Assembly (NCBI GenBank): GCA_900542045.1
Contig: UQMI01000041.1
Span: forward strand, 1-31,650
DNA from: an uncultured Blautia sp.
Lineage (GTDB): Bacteria; Bacillota; Clostridia; Lachnospirales; Lachnospiraceae
DNA: 31,650 bases
Reading direction: 5' to 3'
Shown here: piece by piece, positions 7,572 to 15,805 of the stretch
Numbering within the stretch: position 1 is the stretch's first letter
How the letters are laid out: every line of letters starts with the position of its first letter
Program-made: the position numbers and the translations under genes
Notes under the pieces: model-generated
Told to the model about the DNA's origin: nothing
Database searches by the model: none
What the model saw: only the letters and a program-made list of their open reading frames with translations

Positions 7572-10337
7572 ATGGCAAGAAAAGTTTATCTGATCCACAA
7601 CATCGACTGTGCCAACTGCGCAGCCAAAATCGAACGGAAAATCGCACAGATTCCTGGAGTTGAGGAAGCAGTTCTGACTTTCACCACAAAACAGCTCCGG
7701 ATTACTGCCCAGGACCCGGACGCTCTTCTGCCGGATATTCAGAAAACAGCGGAAACCATAGAACCCGGGGTAACCATCACTGCCCGCAGCCGTGGCCGGG
7801 CAGCCCTTGAATCTGCTGGACAGAATCATCACGACCACCACCATCACCATGAACACGGTGAAGACTGCAGCTGCGGCCATGACCATCACGACCACCACCA
7901 TCATCATGAACACAGTGATTCCTGTGGATGTGGTCATGAACATCATGACCAGGAACACCACGAGCACAGCCATCATCATGAACACAGTGATTCCTGTGGG
8001 TGTGGCCATGACCATCACGACCACCACCATCATCACGAACACAGTGATTCCTGTGGATGTGGTCATGAGCATCTCGAGCACGAGCACCATCACAGTCATC
8101 ATATCCCAGGGCATCCGGAGGATTGTCAGTGTGAACTGTGCCATCCCCATGAGGAACACTGTGATATCTGCGGGGAAATCCTGGCCAACTGCACCTGTCA
8201 TATGCCTGACGCAGACTGCGAGAAGAAAGTCTATCTGTTGGAAAACCTGGGCTGCGCCAATTGCGCAGCGAAAATGGAAGCCAAGATCAAAGATCTGCCT
8301 GGAGTAGAATATGCCGCCATCACATTTGCCACAAAACAGCTGCGGGTCACCGGCAAAAACCTCGATGCCCTGACACAGCAGATGCAGGACATCTGCTCTT
8401 CCATTGAATCCGAAGTGGTTCTGAAATCAAAAGATCCCCGGCCCAAAAGCCCGGAGGTACTTCCCATCGAATCGGCAGTCCCCCCTGCCCGAAAGCTGAC
8501 AGAAAACAATAAGACATTGATCATTCTGTGCCTGGGCGCGGCTCTTTTCATTGCCGGCGAGATTCTGGAACACATGGGAATGACAATACCTTCTCTTATT
8601 GCCCTGGTGATCGGTTACATCCTGCTTGGCGGCAAAGTAGTACTGACTGCAGTAAAGAACCTGACCAAAGGCCAGATTTTCGATGAAAACTTCCTGATGA
8701 GCATTGCCACTTTAGGCGCCTTTGCTATTCGGGAATGGCCAGAAGCCGTGGGCGTTATGCTCTTCTACCGGATCGGCGAGTACTTCGAACATATAGCAGT
8801 TGAAAAAAGCCGCACCCAGATCATGGAAGCCGTAGATATGCGCCCTGAAGTGGTAAATCTGGTTATTGGAGCAGAAGTCCGGGAGATTCCTGCGGAAGAA
8901 GCAAATGTTGGGGATATCCTGCTGGTACGCCCTGGAGACCGGATTCCTTTGGACAGCGTGGTCATCGAAGGGGAAAGCCGGATCGATACCTCTCCTGTCA
9001 CAGGAGAACCTGTCCCTGTAAAAGTAGGCTATGGGGATGAAGTCACTTCCGGATGTGTCAATACCAACGGCCTGATAAAGATCCGTGTGGAAAAAATTCT
9101 GGAAGAATCTATGGTAACTCGTATTTTGGATTCCGTAGAAAACGCAGCCGCAAGCAAACCCAAAATTGACCACTTTATCACCCGTTTTGCCAGGATTTAT
9201 ACCCCCATTGTCGTACTTCTGGCTCTTGGTACCGCCATTATACCTTCCCTTTTCACAGGAAACTGGAATTACTGGATATACACTGCTCTCTCCTTCCTGG
9301 TTATGAGCTGTCCATGTGCTCTGGTACTTAGCGTTCCACTGGCCTTTTTCTCCGGTATCGGCGCAGGTTCCAAGAAAGGTATTCTCTTCAAAGGTGGAAT
9401 CTCCCTGGAAGCCATGTCACATGTCAATGCTGTGGTCATGGATAAAACCGGAACTATTACCGAGGGAAATTTTGTCGTTCAGGAAATCAGCCCGGTAAAT
9501 AGTATGGATGCGCAGAAACTGCTTTCTGTATGCGCCAGCTGTGAACTCTCTTCCACACACCCCATCGGAGCCAGCATTCTTTCCGCCGCCCGGGACCAGA
9601 ACCTTGCGGTCACCAGACCTTCTTCTGTGGAGGAAATCGCAGGTCACGGCATCCGTGTCTCCCTTCCCGAAGGTGAAGTCCTCTGCGGCAATGAAAAACT
9701 GATGAAGAAATTCGGTGTCTCCATAGATGCTTCACCAAAAACAAAATCAGGAACTCAGGTTTTCGCAGCACTCAATGGAACTTACATTGGCAGCATCTTG
9801 ATCTCTGATACAGTAAAACAGGACGCCAAATCTGCCATAGCGGAATTGAAGAAGCAAAACATTGTTACAGCCATGCTCACCGGTGATGAAGAATCCAGTG
9901 CCCGGGCCGTGGCTGACGCCACCGGAATTGATGAAGTCCATGCCCGCCTGCTGCCACAGGATAAACTGAATCGCCTGCAGCAGATCCGCAACCGCCACGG
10001 TTCCGTTATGTTTGTGGGGGATGGCATCAATGATGCTCCGGTACTGGCGGGAGCTGACGTGGGAGCAGCCATGGGCAGCGGCGCCGATGCCGCCATTGAA
10101 GCAGCAGACGTGGTATTTATGACCTCCAGCATGGAAGCCATTCCTCAGTCTCTGTCCATTGCCCGGGCCACCAGCCGGATTTCCTGGCAGAATGTAGTAT
10201 TTGCTCTGATTATCAAGGTCGCTGTTATGATCCTTGGTCTGGTGGGGCATGCATCCATGTGGATGGCAGTGTTCGCCGATACCGGCGTTGCCATGCTTTG
10301 CGTACTGAATTCCATCCGGATTCTGTACAAAAAATAA
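7572..10337 (+). CDS. Heavy-metal P1B-type ATPase, Zn/Cd/Pb export type, two HMA domains
   Basis: A 921-residue metal-translocating ATPase. HMA domain 1 has the metal pair C13-A-N-C16, HMA domain 2 has C228-A-N-C231. Between them is a His-rich repeat (residues 86-177) and a Cys cluster (about 185-216). The catalytic part has the membrane metal site C580-P-C582, the phosphorylation motif D624-K-T-G-T, the H663-P664 motif and GDGIND at 816-821. The last helices carry FADTG with D903, typical of ZntA/CadA-type transporters rather than copper pumps. It should export Zn(II), Cd(II) or Pb(II) from the cytoplasm. AAGGAGG lies eight bases before the ATG. The family is usually 650-800 residues, so the N-terminal part is enlarged. 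It is a single-gene unit under an ArsR-type operator. Confidence 0.93.
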   Translation: MARKVYLIHNIDCANCAAKIERKIAQIPGVEEAVLTFTTKQLRITAQDPDALLPDIQKTAETIEPGVTITARSRGRAALESAGQNHHDHHHHHEHGEDCSCGHDHHDHHHHHEHSDSCGCGHEHHDQEHHEHSHHHEHSDSCGCGHDHHDHHHHHEHSDSCGCGHEHLEHEHHHSHHIPGHPEDCQCELCHPHEEHCDICGEILANCTCHMPDADCEKKVYLLENLGCANCAAKMEAKIKDLPGVEYAAITFATKQLRVTGKNLDALTQQMQDICSSIESEVVLKSKDPRPKSPEVLPIESAVPPARKLTENNKTLIILCLGAALFIAGEILEHMGMTIPSLIALVIGYILLGGKVVLTAVKNLTKGQIFDENFLMSIATLGAFAIREWPEAVGVMLFYRIGEYFEHIAVEKSRTQIMEAVDMRPEVVNLVIGAEVREIPAEEANVGDILLVRPGDRIPLDSVVIEGESRIDTSPVTGEPVPVKVGYGDEVTSGCVNTNGLIKIRVEKILEESMVTRILDSVENAAASKPKIDHFITRFARIYTPIVVLLALGTAIIPSLFTGNWNYWIYTALSFLVMSCPCALVLSVPLAFFSGIGAGSKKGILFKGGISLEAMSHVNAVVMDKTGTITEGNFVVQEISPVNSMDAQKLLSVCASCELSSTHPIGASILSAARDQNLAVTRPSSVEEIAGHGIRVSLPEGEVLCGNEKLMKKFGVSIDASPKTKSGTQVFAALNGTYIGSILISDTVKQDAKSAIAELKKQNIVTAMLTGDEESSARAVADATGIDEVHARLLPQDKLNRLQQIRNRHGSVMFVGDGINDAPVLAGADVGAAMGSGADAAIEAADVVFMTSSMEAIPQSLSIARATSRISWQNVVFALIIKVAVMILGLVGHASMWMAVFADTGVAMLCVLNSIRILYKK
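7827..8102 (+). repeat. His/Cys-rich coding repeat within the ATPase
   Basis: Four copies of an HEH-(S/G)-(D/E)-(S/D)-C-(G/S)-C-G-H unit, at residues 94, 113, 137 and 156, spaced 19, 24 and 19 residues (57, 72 and 57 bases). The DNA is repetitive as well, being CAT/CAC-rich with recurring GAACACAGTGATTCCTGTGG-like blocks. Residues 86-177 include 44 histidines and eight cysteines in C-x-C pairs. Copy number is likely to vary by recombination or slippage. Confidence 0.9.
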
Positions 10338-10414
10338 ATCCGATATGTCGCAATAAACTTGCTGCAGGAAACCGTAACGGATATGTTTTTGTCTGTTTCC
10401 TGTCATAAGAAGCC

Positions 10415-10453
10415 CCTGGGCCGGAGTGACTCATAAGAGTCCTCCGGCCCAGG
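10415..10453. terminator. Long hairpin after the ATPase, without a T run
   Basis: A perfect 12-bp stem, CCTGGGCCGGAG with CTCCGGCCCAGG, is continued by GACTC/GAGTC around an ATAA loop with one bulged base. It lies about 78 bases past the ATPase stop. No T run follows on either strand, so it may act with Rho, as an RNA-stability element, or as a weak terminator. An 8-bp inverted repeat CAGGAAAC/GTTTCCTG (10365-10402) lies just before it. Confidence 0.45.
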
Positions 10454-10507
10454 TCTGTAATTCCCTGTTTCTATATAGCCCTTACATTAAAATATAAGCT
10501 TCCTCTC

Positions 10508-10557
10508 TTTTTTAATATATTCCGCCCCAGATTTCCGCTCTTCCTTATATTAAAAAA
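10508..10557. repeat. 12-bp AT-rich inverted repeat
   Basis: TTTTTTAATATA (10508-10519) and TATATTAAAAAA (10546-10557) are exact reverse complements 26 bases apart, in the gap between the ATPase and the convergent ogt gene. As RNA the hairpin has T on one side only within the stem; termination of either gene is possible but unproven. The rest of the gap 10338-10630 holds no gene I can support. Confidence 0.5.
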
Positions 10558-10630
10558 AGCTTTCCCATTTTCTTAATGCATTTTCCCACTTAATATCATT
10601 GGACAATCCCCGGTATTTTCGCTATCAATC

Positions 10631-11164
10631 TCAAAGCGCCGTTCCTCTCCCGGGAATGAAGAGAGATTCCATATTTGCTTTCTCCAGCTGCAGCAGCGCC
10701 ACTTTTTTCTCAATGCCGCCTGCATATCCGGTCAGACTTCCATTGGTTCCCACCACCCGGTGACAGGGAACGATCACAGAAACCGGATTGTGCCCCACTG
10801 CGCCGCCTACAGCCTGGGCAGACATGTGAGACAGTCCCCTCCGTTCTGCCAGCAGCCCGGCGATCTCGCCATACGTCAAAGTCTTTCCATAAGGAATCGA
10901 ACAAAGAATCTCCCATACCTCCTTTTGAAAATCAGTCCCGATCAGATGCAGGGGAACTGCAAAACCGGGTTCTCTTCCCGAAAAATAGATATCCAGCCAT
11001 TTTCGAACCGTTTCGAAAAGAGGAAGGTCCCGTTCCTGGTGCTCACTTTCAAGATTACTTGCAAAATACTTCTGTCCCTCAAACCACAGGCCGGTAAGAC
11101 CCAGGTCATCTGCAGCCAGAAGAATTTTTCCAATAGGCGATACATAATCACTGGTATACTGCAT
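10631..11164 (-). CDS. ogt: Methylated-DNA--protein-cysteine S-methyltransferase
   Basis: A 177-residue suicide repair protein that transfers alkyl groups from O6-alkylguanine (and O4-alkylthymine) to its own cysteine. The active site is the canonical I-V-P-C-H-R-V-V, followed by GTNGSLTGYAGG, and the DNA-binding helix region TLTYGEIA and SAQAVGGAVGHNP is intact. The N-terminal domain opens MQYTSDYVSPIGKILLAADD as in Ogt proteins. The start ATG 11164 is chosen because GGGAGG lies seven bases upstream; an ATG five codons earlier overlaps that site. It is transcribed alone on the minus strand, with a possible TTGCAA/TATGAT promoter. Confidence 0.92.
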   Translation of the reverse strand: MQYTSDYVSPIGKILLAADDLGLTGLWFEGQKYFASNLESEHQERDLPLFETVRKWLDIYFSGREPGFAVPLHLIGTDFQKEVWEILCSIPYGKTLTYGEIAGLLAERRGLSHMSAQAVGGAVGHNPVSVIVPCHRVVGTNGSLTGYAGGIEKKVALLQLEKANMESLFIPGRGTAL

Positions 11165-11220
11165 ACGATTTCCTCCCAAAGCTTTTGCTTTCTCTGTACC
11201 TTTCTTTTTGCTTCAATTCT

Positions 11221-11250
11221 ATCATATAAGTTGTCCCAATACTATTGCAA
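11221..11250 (-). promoter_or_regulatory. Possible ogt promoter
   Basis: TTGCAA (11245-11250, minus), 18-base spacer, TATGAT (11221-11226). The match is fair and the spacing is one above optimum. Confidence 0.4.
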
Positions 11251-11259
11251 GATCAGCCA

Positions 11260-11276
11260 CTGCGGATATACCGCAG
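11260..11276. promoter_or_regulatory. 17-bp palindrome between ogt and the methyltransferase gene
   Basis: CTGCGG (11260-11265), five bases ATATA, CCGCAG (11271-11276): perfect arms. It lies just upstream of the ogt -35 candidate in the divergent gap and would suit a small dimeric repressor. No T run follows. Confidence 0.4.
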
Positions 11277-11417
11277 ATATCGGGAGAAATCCTACGCTTC
11301 CATGTGCAATTTTCTCTTTTTTCATATACAAACTGCCGGATTTGCACAACAGTCATCTGTGTATTCTTCTGTATAATAAAACCAGAAACAAATCATCAAT
11401 AAGCAGGAGGATTTCTT

Positions 11418-12503
11418 ATGGGTAAAAAATTAGAAGCAATGGGATTTGTCCCTCTGCAAAATGAGGTAACTTACAAAAATCTGTTTGGAAATATGCAGGT
11501 ATGGGAAGCAGATTCCTGGCAGGAAGCCAGCCTGTCCTGGAAAAAGAGCAGTTATATTCATGCCGGCATCAGCGGAGGCTGTCAGTATATCAAAGGGCCA
11601 GATGCACAGAAACTGCTGTCCCGGATCAGTATTAATGACGTTTATAACTGGAAAGTCAACCGCTGCAAACACCTGGTCATGTGTGATGAAAACGGACTGA
11701 TTGTCAATCACGCTCTGACACAGAGAAACAGTGAAGAAGAATTCTGCATGTATGCTGGAAATCCATGGCCCATTATTAAAGAACTGCAGACCGGGAAATA
11801 CAATGCAGAGATCATTCAGGATTCCTGCTTTGTCTTTCAGATGTCCGGTCCTCTGTCTCTGACCATAATCGAAAAAGTAGCCGGTGAGAGCCAAAGAGAT
11901 GTACGGTTCCTGGATGTAAAACATGTGCGGATTCCGGGTATCGATACGGATCTGGAACTCTGCTGCATCGGCATGTCCGGTACCCTGGCTTATGAATTCC
12001 GGGGCCCGGCAGAATTTGGCCCGGAGGTCTATCAGAAAATATGGGAGGACGGTCAGGAATACAATCTGAAGCGTCTGGGTTGGAAAACTTACACCGTCAA
12101 TCATACCGAAGGCGGATTTCCTCAGATGACAGTGGGCTTCGAAACCGCTGCTGTGGTAGATCCTGTATTCATGTCTGTTCCGGAGCTGGCCAGTGTAGGC
12201 TGCCAAAACGGCCAGCCACAGCCGGCAGGAGGACATGCAGATATTGTCAGCACCCATGACGGTAAGGTAGTTGGCGTATCCAGCTGCACGCTGTACAGCT
12301 ATTATTACAGAACCCTGTTCTCACAGTGCATTCTGGATATCGATCAGGCAGAACTGGGAAATGAGGTCCTGGTCCACTGGGGTGACTTTGGGAAAAAGAT
12401 CAAAAAAGTCCGGGCAAAAGTGGTGCGTTACCCGTATACCGACCTGGTTTCCAATCAGGATTATGACTTAAGCACCGTTCCGTCCGGCGTACCGGAAAAA
12501 TAA
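11418..12503 (+). CDS. GcvT/LigM-like tetrahydrofolate-dependent methyltransferase
   Basis: A 361-residue member of the aminomethyltransferase superfamily. The stretch YIKGPDAQKLLSRISIND followed by NRCKHLVMCDENGLIVNHAL corresponds to the GPDA-x-x-LL core that binds tetrahydrofolate in GcvT, DmdA and LigM. The C-terminal barrel is present: GGHADIVSTHDGKVVGVSS matches the region where GcvT has its barrel start. It resembles O-demethylase types (LigM/DesA) more than true GcvT, because no gcvH, gcvP or other glycine cleavage gene is nearby. Likely it moves a methyl group from a methoxylated or methylated compound to tetrahydrofolate. GGAGG lies seven bases before the ATG. It is a single gene with a shared terminator at 12524-12582. 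Substrate is an inference. Confidence 0.75.
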   Translation: MGKKLEAMGFVPLQNEVTYKNLFGNMQVWEADSWQEASLSWKKSSYIHAGISGGCQYIKGPDAQKLLSRISINDVYNWKVNRCKHLVMCDENGLIVNHALTQRNSEEEFCMYAGNPWPIIKELQTGKYNAEIIQDSCFVFQMSGPLSLTIIEKVAGESQRDVRFLDVKHVRIPGIDTDLELCCIGMSGTLAYEFRGPAEFGPEVYQKIWEDGQEYNLKRLGWKTYTVNHTEGGFPQMTVGFETAAVVDPVFMSVPELASVGCQNGQPQPAGGHADIVSTHDGKVVGVSSCTLYSYYYRTLFSQCILDIDQAELGNEVLVHWGDFGKKIKKVRAKVVRYPYTDLVSNQDYDLSTVPSGVPEK

Positions 12504-12523
12504 ACCGTAATTTTACGAAAAAC

Positions 12524-12582
12524 AAAGCCCGCGCGCAACCGAAGTTACTTCAAAAGTATCTCCGTGTTTCACCGGGCTTTTT
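12524..12582. terminator. Bidirectional terminator between convergent units
   Basis: AAAGCCCG (12524-12531) and CGGGCTTT (12573-12580) form an 8-bp stem around a 41-base loop. On the plus strand the stem runs into more T residues, and on the minus strand into TTTGTTTTT, so it can end both the methyltransferase gene and the PucR-like pseudogene unit. Confidence 0.6.
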
Positions 12583-12604
12583 CCGTTTTGAATGCCAGAC
12601 CTAT

Positions 12605-13430
12605 TCACAGCAAATCTTTTACATTTTCTTTATTCGACAGATAATTTAAGATCATACAGGAAAACTCCATATAAAAGCACTGCTCCTGGGAAAGATTACG
12701 CAGCTCGATTCCCCATTCGGCGGCAAGTCTGTTCAGTCGGTGCAGCAGTGTATTCCTGTGAATTTCCAGAAGCTGCGCCGTCTGGTTCATGTTTCCTCCA
12801 GTCCCTAGATAAGTCTCAACCACCATCAGCAGCATTCTTTTCTCTGCCCCTCCGTTCTGCCAGAGGTGCAGCAGCCTGGGGTGACAGAAAGCCTTGATAT
12901 TTGCTACCTTGTACAGACTGTCCAGAATCGTATTTTTATAGTCCTCATTAAAATGCCGTATCAGGCCGGCTTCCTCTGCCTGCTGCAGTACGATCCGACT
13001 CTGCTGACAGGCATACTGCAGGTTATAGAAATCATGGAATTCCACACTGACCCCACAGAGCAGCTCCTCCTTACGCAGAAAATTTTCCAGTCTCTCCCGG
13101 ATTTCCTCTGACATTTTTTTCTCCGGATCATGCTGAATCAGAAGCAGCACATGGGCTGAAGAAAAAACAATACTGTCCGGAAACAGCAGCCGCAGGCGGA
13201 ATCCATAGGGCTTGCCGTTTAATTCCCTTTCTTTCCTCTTCCCGGCTTTCTGCACAGAAGCCTGGAGCCATACAATCTCCCTGAAACACATACAGCATCT
13301 TTGCATCAGGCTGGATGCCTTCCCTAAAAATCCGAACTCCCGCATATTCGGTCCCCGTATCTTCCGGTTTACGGTACTTATAATCACAGTACTCCAGTTT
13401 TTCCAGAATCACAGAAAATGTCAGCAGCAT
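12605..13430 (-). pseudogene. PucR/CdaR-type regulator broken by a frameshift
   Basis: The start ATG 13430 has AAGGAG nine bases before it and opens a frame reading MLLTFSVILEKLEYCDYKYR then PEDTGTEYAGVRIF, the N-terminus usual in PucR-type regulators. That frame soon turns to noise and stops near 13128. The rest of the protein lies in another frame: the AHVLLLIQHDPEKK to VSVEFHDFYNLQYACQQSRI region resembles the middle domain, and the last 60 residues hold the PucR helix-turn-helix NMNQTAQLLEIHRNTLLHRL. The join lies roughly at 13190-13290. The intact total would be about 275 residues, against 400-550 for most PucR proteins, so an internal deletion is also likely. It follows the CoA-disulfide reductase gene by 29 bases. 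A sequencing error cannot be excluded. Confidence 0.7.
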
Positions 13431-13459
13431 AGCAGTTTTCTCCTTTATACCAGGATTTT

Positions 13460-15151
13460 TTATTGATCCATTCCACAGGAGTAAGCTTTCTCCACAAGGC
13501 TGCGGTCATTGACCACCGCATCATAAAAACGAAAGCCTCCGGAAAAATTATAACAGTCATATCCGTTTCCTGCAAGAATCCGGCAGGCAATGTAGCTGCG
13601 CAGTCCGCTCTGACAGATCACATAAACCGGCTTGTCTTTGGGGATCTCCTCCAGATGCTCCCGCAGCTCATCCACCGGAATGTTCACAAAACCGTCAATA
13701 TGACCGCGCCTGTACTCCCCTGCTGTACGGGCGTCCAGCAAAGTAACGCTGCCGTCTCCGGGAAGCGCTTCCAGGTCTTCCAGATGGAACTGTTTCAGGG
13801 TTCCGTTGGAAATATTTTCTATCATGAAACCAGCCATATTCACCGGATCTTTTGCGGAAGAATAGGGCGGCGCATAGGCCAGATCCAGTTCTGTCAGTTC
13901 TGTTGCCTTCAGCCCACAGTGAATGGCAGTGGCCAGCACATCGATCCGCTTATCCACCCCTTCGTAGCCAATGATCTGTGCTCCCAGCAGACGGTAAGTC
14001 TCCTTCTCAAACACCACTTTCATGGTCATGACCTTCCCTCCGGGGTAATAACCTGCATGGCTCATGGGCGACAAAATAACGGTATCCGCCTGAATCCCCG
14101 CCTGTTTTGCCGCTGTCTCATTCAGTCCGGTGACTGCGGCAGTCATATCAAAGACTTTGACAATGGAACTGCCCTGGGAGCCCGGATAATGGCTGTCCCT
14201 GCCGCAGATATTATCTGCTGCGATCCGCCCCTGTTTATTGGCCGGACCCGCCAGAGCGATCAGGGTATCCTGGCCTGACACAAAATGCTTCACCTGCACG
14301 GCATCGCCCACCGCATAAATGTCCGCTTCAGAGGTCTCCATCCGGTCATTGACCAGAATACTGTCTTTGACTCCCAGCTGCAAACCGGCCTTTTTCGCCA
14401 GTTCCGTATCCGGTGCCACACCAATGGCCAACACCACCATATCTGCAGAAAGAGGCTCTTTGTCCTTCAGCAGAACCTCGATTCCGTTCTCTTTTTCCGC
14501 AAAACCCTCTACAGTCTCGCCCAGAGCCAGCCGGATTCCCTGTTCCCGCATCTTTCCATGAATAAAGGCTGCCATATCCGGATCAAATGGTTTCATCAGC
14601 TGTCTGGGTCTCTGAACAATGGTCACCTCCATGCCCAGATGTTTCAGATTCTCCGCCAGTTCCAGACCGATAAATCCGCCTCCCGCCAGCACCACCGACT
14701 GGGGCTGGTTCTTCTGTATATATTCATGGATACGGAAAGTATCTTCCACTGTCCGCAATGTGAATACACCTTCCATTCCCACACCGGGTATCCGGGGCTG
14801 CACCGGTCTGGCCCCTGGCGAAAGCAGCAGTTTGTCATAAGATTCTTCAAATTCCTGTCCGTTTTCCAGATTTCTCACCGAAACCGTTTTCTTTTCCGGA
14901 TGGATGGCTGTCACTTCATGGCGGATCTTCATCGTCACCCGAAAACGGGAGAAGAAGCTCTCCGGCGTCTGCAGCGTCAATTCCTCCGGATCTTCGATCA
15001 CACCGCCAATATAATAGGGCAGTCCGCAGTTTGCATAAGAAATATATCCGGACCGCTCAAATACAACGATCTCTGCCTGTTCGTCCAGTCTGCGGATCCT
15101 GGCCGCCGCTGTGGCGCCGCCAGCCACGCCTCCTACAATTACAACTTTCAT
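13460..15151 (-). CDS. CoA-disulfide reductase-like flavoprotein with C-terminal rhodanese domain
   Basis: A 563-residue fusion. The N-terminal part is an FAD/NAD(P)H oxidoreductase of the CoA-disulfide reductase group: KVVIVGGVAGGATAAARIRR (FAD fold), then the single redox cysteine in S-Y-A-N-C42-G-L-P-Y-Y. A second dinucleotide fold, SVVLAGGGFIGLELAENL, follows at about residues 150-170. The last 100 residues are a rhodanese domain (VTLLDARTAGEYRRGHIDG) with active loop C-Q-S-G-L-R-S. Such fusions reduce CoA disulfide, CoA persulfide or polysulfide and support thiol balance or sulfur transfer. The start ATG 15151 is chosen for the FAD motif and the AGGTGGAG upstream. The preceding rhodanese gene ends one base before it, so the two are coupled. 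Confidence 0.9.
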   Translation of the reverse strand: MKVVIVGGVAGGATAAARIRRLDEQAEIVVFERSGYISYANCGLPYYIGGVIEDPEELTLQTPESFFSRFRVTMKIRHEVTAIHPEKKTVSVRNLENGQEFEESYDKLLLSPGARPVQPRIPGVGMEGVFTLRTVEDTFRIHEYIQKNQPQSVVLAGGGFIGLELAENLKHLGMEVTIVQRPRQLMKPFDPDMAAFIHGKMREQGIRLALGETVEGFAEKENGIEVLLKDKEPLSADMVVLAIGVAPDTELAKKAGLQLGVKDSILVNDRMETSEADIYAVGDAVQVKHFVSGQDTLIALAGPANKQGRIAADNICGRDSHYPGSQGSSIVKVFDMTAAVTGLNETAAKQAGIQADTVILSPMSHAGYYPGGKVMTMKVVFEKETYRLLGAQIIGYEGVDKRIDVLATAIHCGLKATELTELDLAYAPPYSSAKDPVNMAGFMIENISNGTLKQFHLEDLEALPGDGSVTLLDARTAGEYRRGHIDGFVNIPVDELREHLEEIPKDKPVYVICQSGLRSYIACRILAGNGYDCYNFSGGFRFYDAVVNDRSLVEKAYSCGMDQ

Positions 15152-15152
15152 A

Positions 15153-15473
15153 TCAGCACTCCACCTTTCCTCTGTAAGCGGCAATGCCGCCTATGTTTTT
15201 CACATTCGTATATCCCATTTTCCTGAGAAATTCCACGGCCTGATGGCTTCGTCCGCCGCTGTGGCAATAAACAAATACAGGAGCCGCCTTATCCCCAATC
15301 ACCTTGCCGGCTTCTGCCAGGATCTGCAGCGGCACATTTTTACTGCCCGGAATATGGCCTTCCCGGTACTCTTCCGGTGTTCTTACATCCAACAATACTG
15401 CATTGCCGGCCTTCCGGCACTCCTCCACTCCCTGATTGATATCCGGCATTTTCCAAAAGTCAAATAAGCCCAA
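15153..15473 (-). CDS. Single-domain rhodanese-like sulfurtransferase
   Basis: A 106-residue rhodanese domain. LLDVRTPEEYREGHIPGSKNVP is the standard opening, and the active loop is V-Y-C70-H-S-G-G-R-S, with the cysteine that carries persulfide. I take the TTG at 15473 as start because the product then begins MGLFDFWKMPDINQGVEE, as typical members of this clostridial family do (MGFFDF-K), with GGAGG 11 bases upstream. An ATG six codons earlier (15491) overlaps that site. It sits one base upstream of the CoA-disulfide reductase-rhodanese fusion, so the pair likely acts in one sulfur or persulfide pathway. The 426-base gap to 15900 holds the GntR promoter and its leader hairpin but no gene I can support. 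Confidence 0.85.
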   Translation of the reverse strand: MGLFDFWKMPDINQGVEECRKAGNAVLLDVRTPEEYREGHIPGSKNVPLQILAEAGKVIGDKAAPVFVYCHSGGRSHQAVEFLRKMGYTNVKNIGGIAAYRGKVEC

Positions 15474-15704
15474 ATCCTTTTGTACCTCCATTCCACAATG
15501 CTTGTCTCTTCTGTTATTTTCTTTATTATAACCATTCTCCGTGGAATCTTCCGTAACCTTATCACATCCTGTCGAAATTTGGAAAATCCGGGCGCGGATC
15601 CGCCGTTTTCCCCTTCCGGCTTTCCGCACATTTACCGGCATATCCCTGTTTTGTAAAGCTTAACCGCCGTCCATGTGAAGTCTTGGTAAAGTCCTGTTTT
15701 TCTA

Positions 15705-15733
15705 TTGTTTTCCAGCTTCCGGGCAGATATAAT
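15705..15733 (+). promoter_or_regulatory. Promoter of the GntR-family gene
   Basis: TTGTTT (15705-15710), a 17-base spacer, and a perfect TATAAT (15728-15733). Transcription should start near 15740, giving a leader of about 160 bases. Confidence 0.65.
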
Positions 15734-15805
15734 AAATCTGTTCCTTTCAATACGTCAGAATTCAAATAAATTCACAGTAAAATTATCAAAATTCAAACAA
15801 TGTCA

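Noticed and set aside
7518..8201. Minus-strand 227-codon frame rich in Met and Val across the His repeat
   Set aside because: It is the antisense of CAT/CAC repeats, which always gives Met/Val runs. It has no ribosome binding site.
7792..8307. Plus-strand 171-codon Thr-rich frame inside the ATPase
   Set aside because: A shifted frame of the His-rich repeats; the ATPase frame carries the domain motifs.
14285..15226. Plus-strand 313-codon frame opposite the CoA-disulfide reductase
   Set aside because: Long only because of codon bias on the coding strand. No domain motif or ribosome binding site.
15562..15765. Small minus-strand protein upstream of the rhodanese gene
   Set aside because: No ribosome binding site and no recognisable domain; the frame overlaps the GntR promoter on the other strand.
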